This document shows, piece by piece, positions 63,949-64,000 of a stretch of DNA of 64,000 nt; within the stretch, counting starts at the first letter, position 1, and each line of letters starts with the position of its first letter. The stretch lies in contig NZ_CP036150.1 in NCBI RefSeq assembly GCF_008329965.1, positions 1,054,001 through 1,118,000 of the forward strand, in the 5' to 3' direction. Both the position numbers and the translations under genes were made by a program. The DNA comes from Oceanispirochaeta crateris (lineage in GTDB: Bacteria; Spirochaetota; Spirochaetia; DSM-2461). The notes below the pieces were generated by a model. The model did no database searches. It had not been told where the DNA came from and saw only the letters and a list, made by a program, of their open reading frames with translations.

Positions 63949-64000
63949 ATGAACCTCGAGTATTTTTTTTCCCTTCTGTTAGGTGGACTGACCAGAGGTA
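63949..64000 (+). CDS. livH: start of LivH-type permease (cut by window end)
   Basis: The last 52 bases encode MNLEYFFSLLLGGLTRG, which matches the N-terminus of LivH-type branched-chain amino acid permeases. GGAG lies 12 bases upstream. Only 17 codons are visible, so identification rests on this stretch and on livK next to it. Confidence 0.7.
   Translation, partial: MNLEYFFSLLLGGLTRG

Overview
The window looks like a chromosomal segment of a free-living, probably anaerobic or facultative spirochaete. This is an inference from gene content and protein style, not from a marker gene. The supporting points are: periplasmic binding proteins whose mature ends begin GGQKE or NGQGE, a DapL-type lysine pathway, an anaerobic (class III) ribonucleotide reductase, an Omp85-like barrel encoded beside an Mla-type lipid transporter, and several stand-alone response regulators. 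No rRNA, tRNA, CRISPR array or insertion sequence was seen.

Layout. Bases 1-6100 are an accessory, decaying region. It holds a frameshifted NUDIX gene, a methyltransferase whose 3' end is duplicated 2.7 kb away, an AbiE-like nucleotidyltransferase/regulator pair, an MqsA-type regulator without MqsR, a DUF1294 protein, a MATE transporter and three reading-frame relics. Bases 6.1-10.8 kb hold an MFS transporter, a response regulator, pyruvate kinase and a degenerate GGDEF membrane protein. Bases 10.8-17.2 kb are a minus-strand run hisD-folC-M29 aminopeptidase-two unknowns-dapL. Bases 17.3-22 kb hold an FHA protein, a CheY-like protein and the nrdR-nrdD-redoxin-nrdG cluster. Bases 22-32 kb are mixed metabolism (acyl-CoA synthetase, nitroreductase, serC-lrp-DUF1015, proteases). 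Bases 32-37 kb carry an Omp85-like protein divergent from mlaEFD plus a TPR lipoprotein. Bases 37-51 kb hold an AI-2E-type protein, nadA, a TetR regulator, psuK-psuG, proB, a heterodimeric ABC exporter and a polar amino acid ABC importer. Bases 51-62 kb are a purine operon purL-E-C-F-M-N-H-D behind a guanine-class purine riboswitch. The window ends in livK and the first codons of livH.

The most striking system is the anaerobic ribonucleotide reductase. The NrdD protein stops shortly after its zinc motif and lacks the C-terminal RxxGY glycyl-radical loop. That loop is instead in the next, translationally coupled gene. It sits between an N-terminal heptad-repeat helix and a C-terminal CPNC redoxin domain. 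NrdD itself ends in a matching heptad-like helix. The simplest reading is a two-subunit class III reductase in which the radical-bearing residue and the reductant travel together on a small partner protein that docks through a coiled coil. NrdG and NrdR are encoded on either side.
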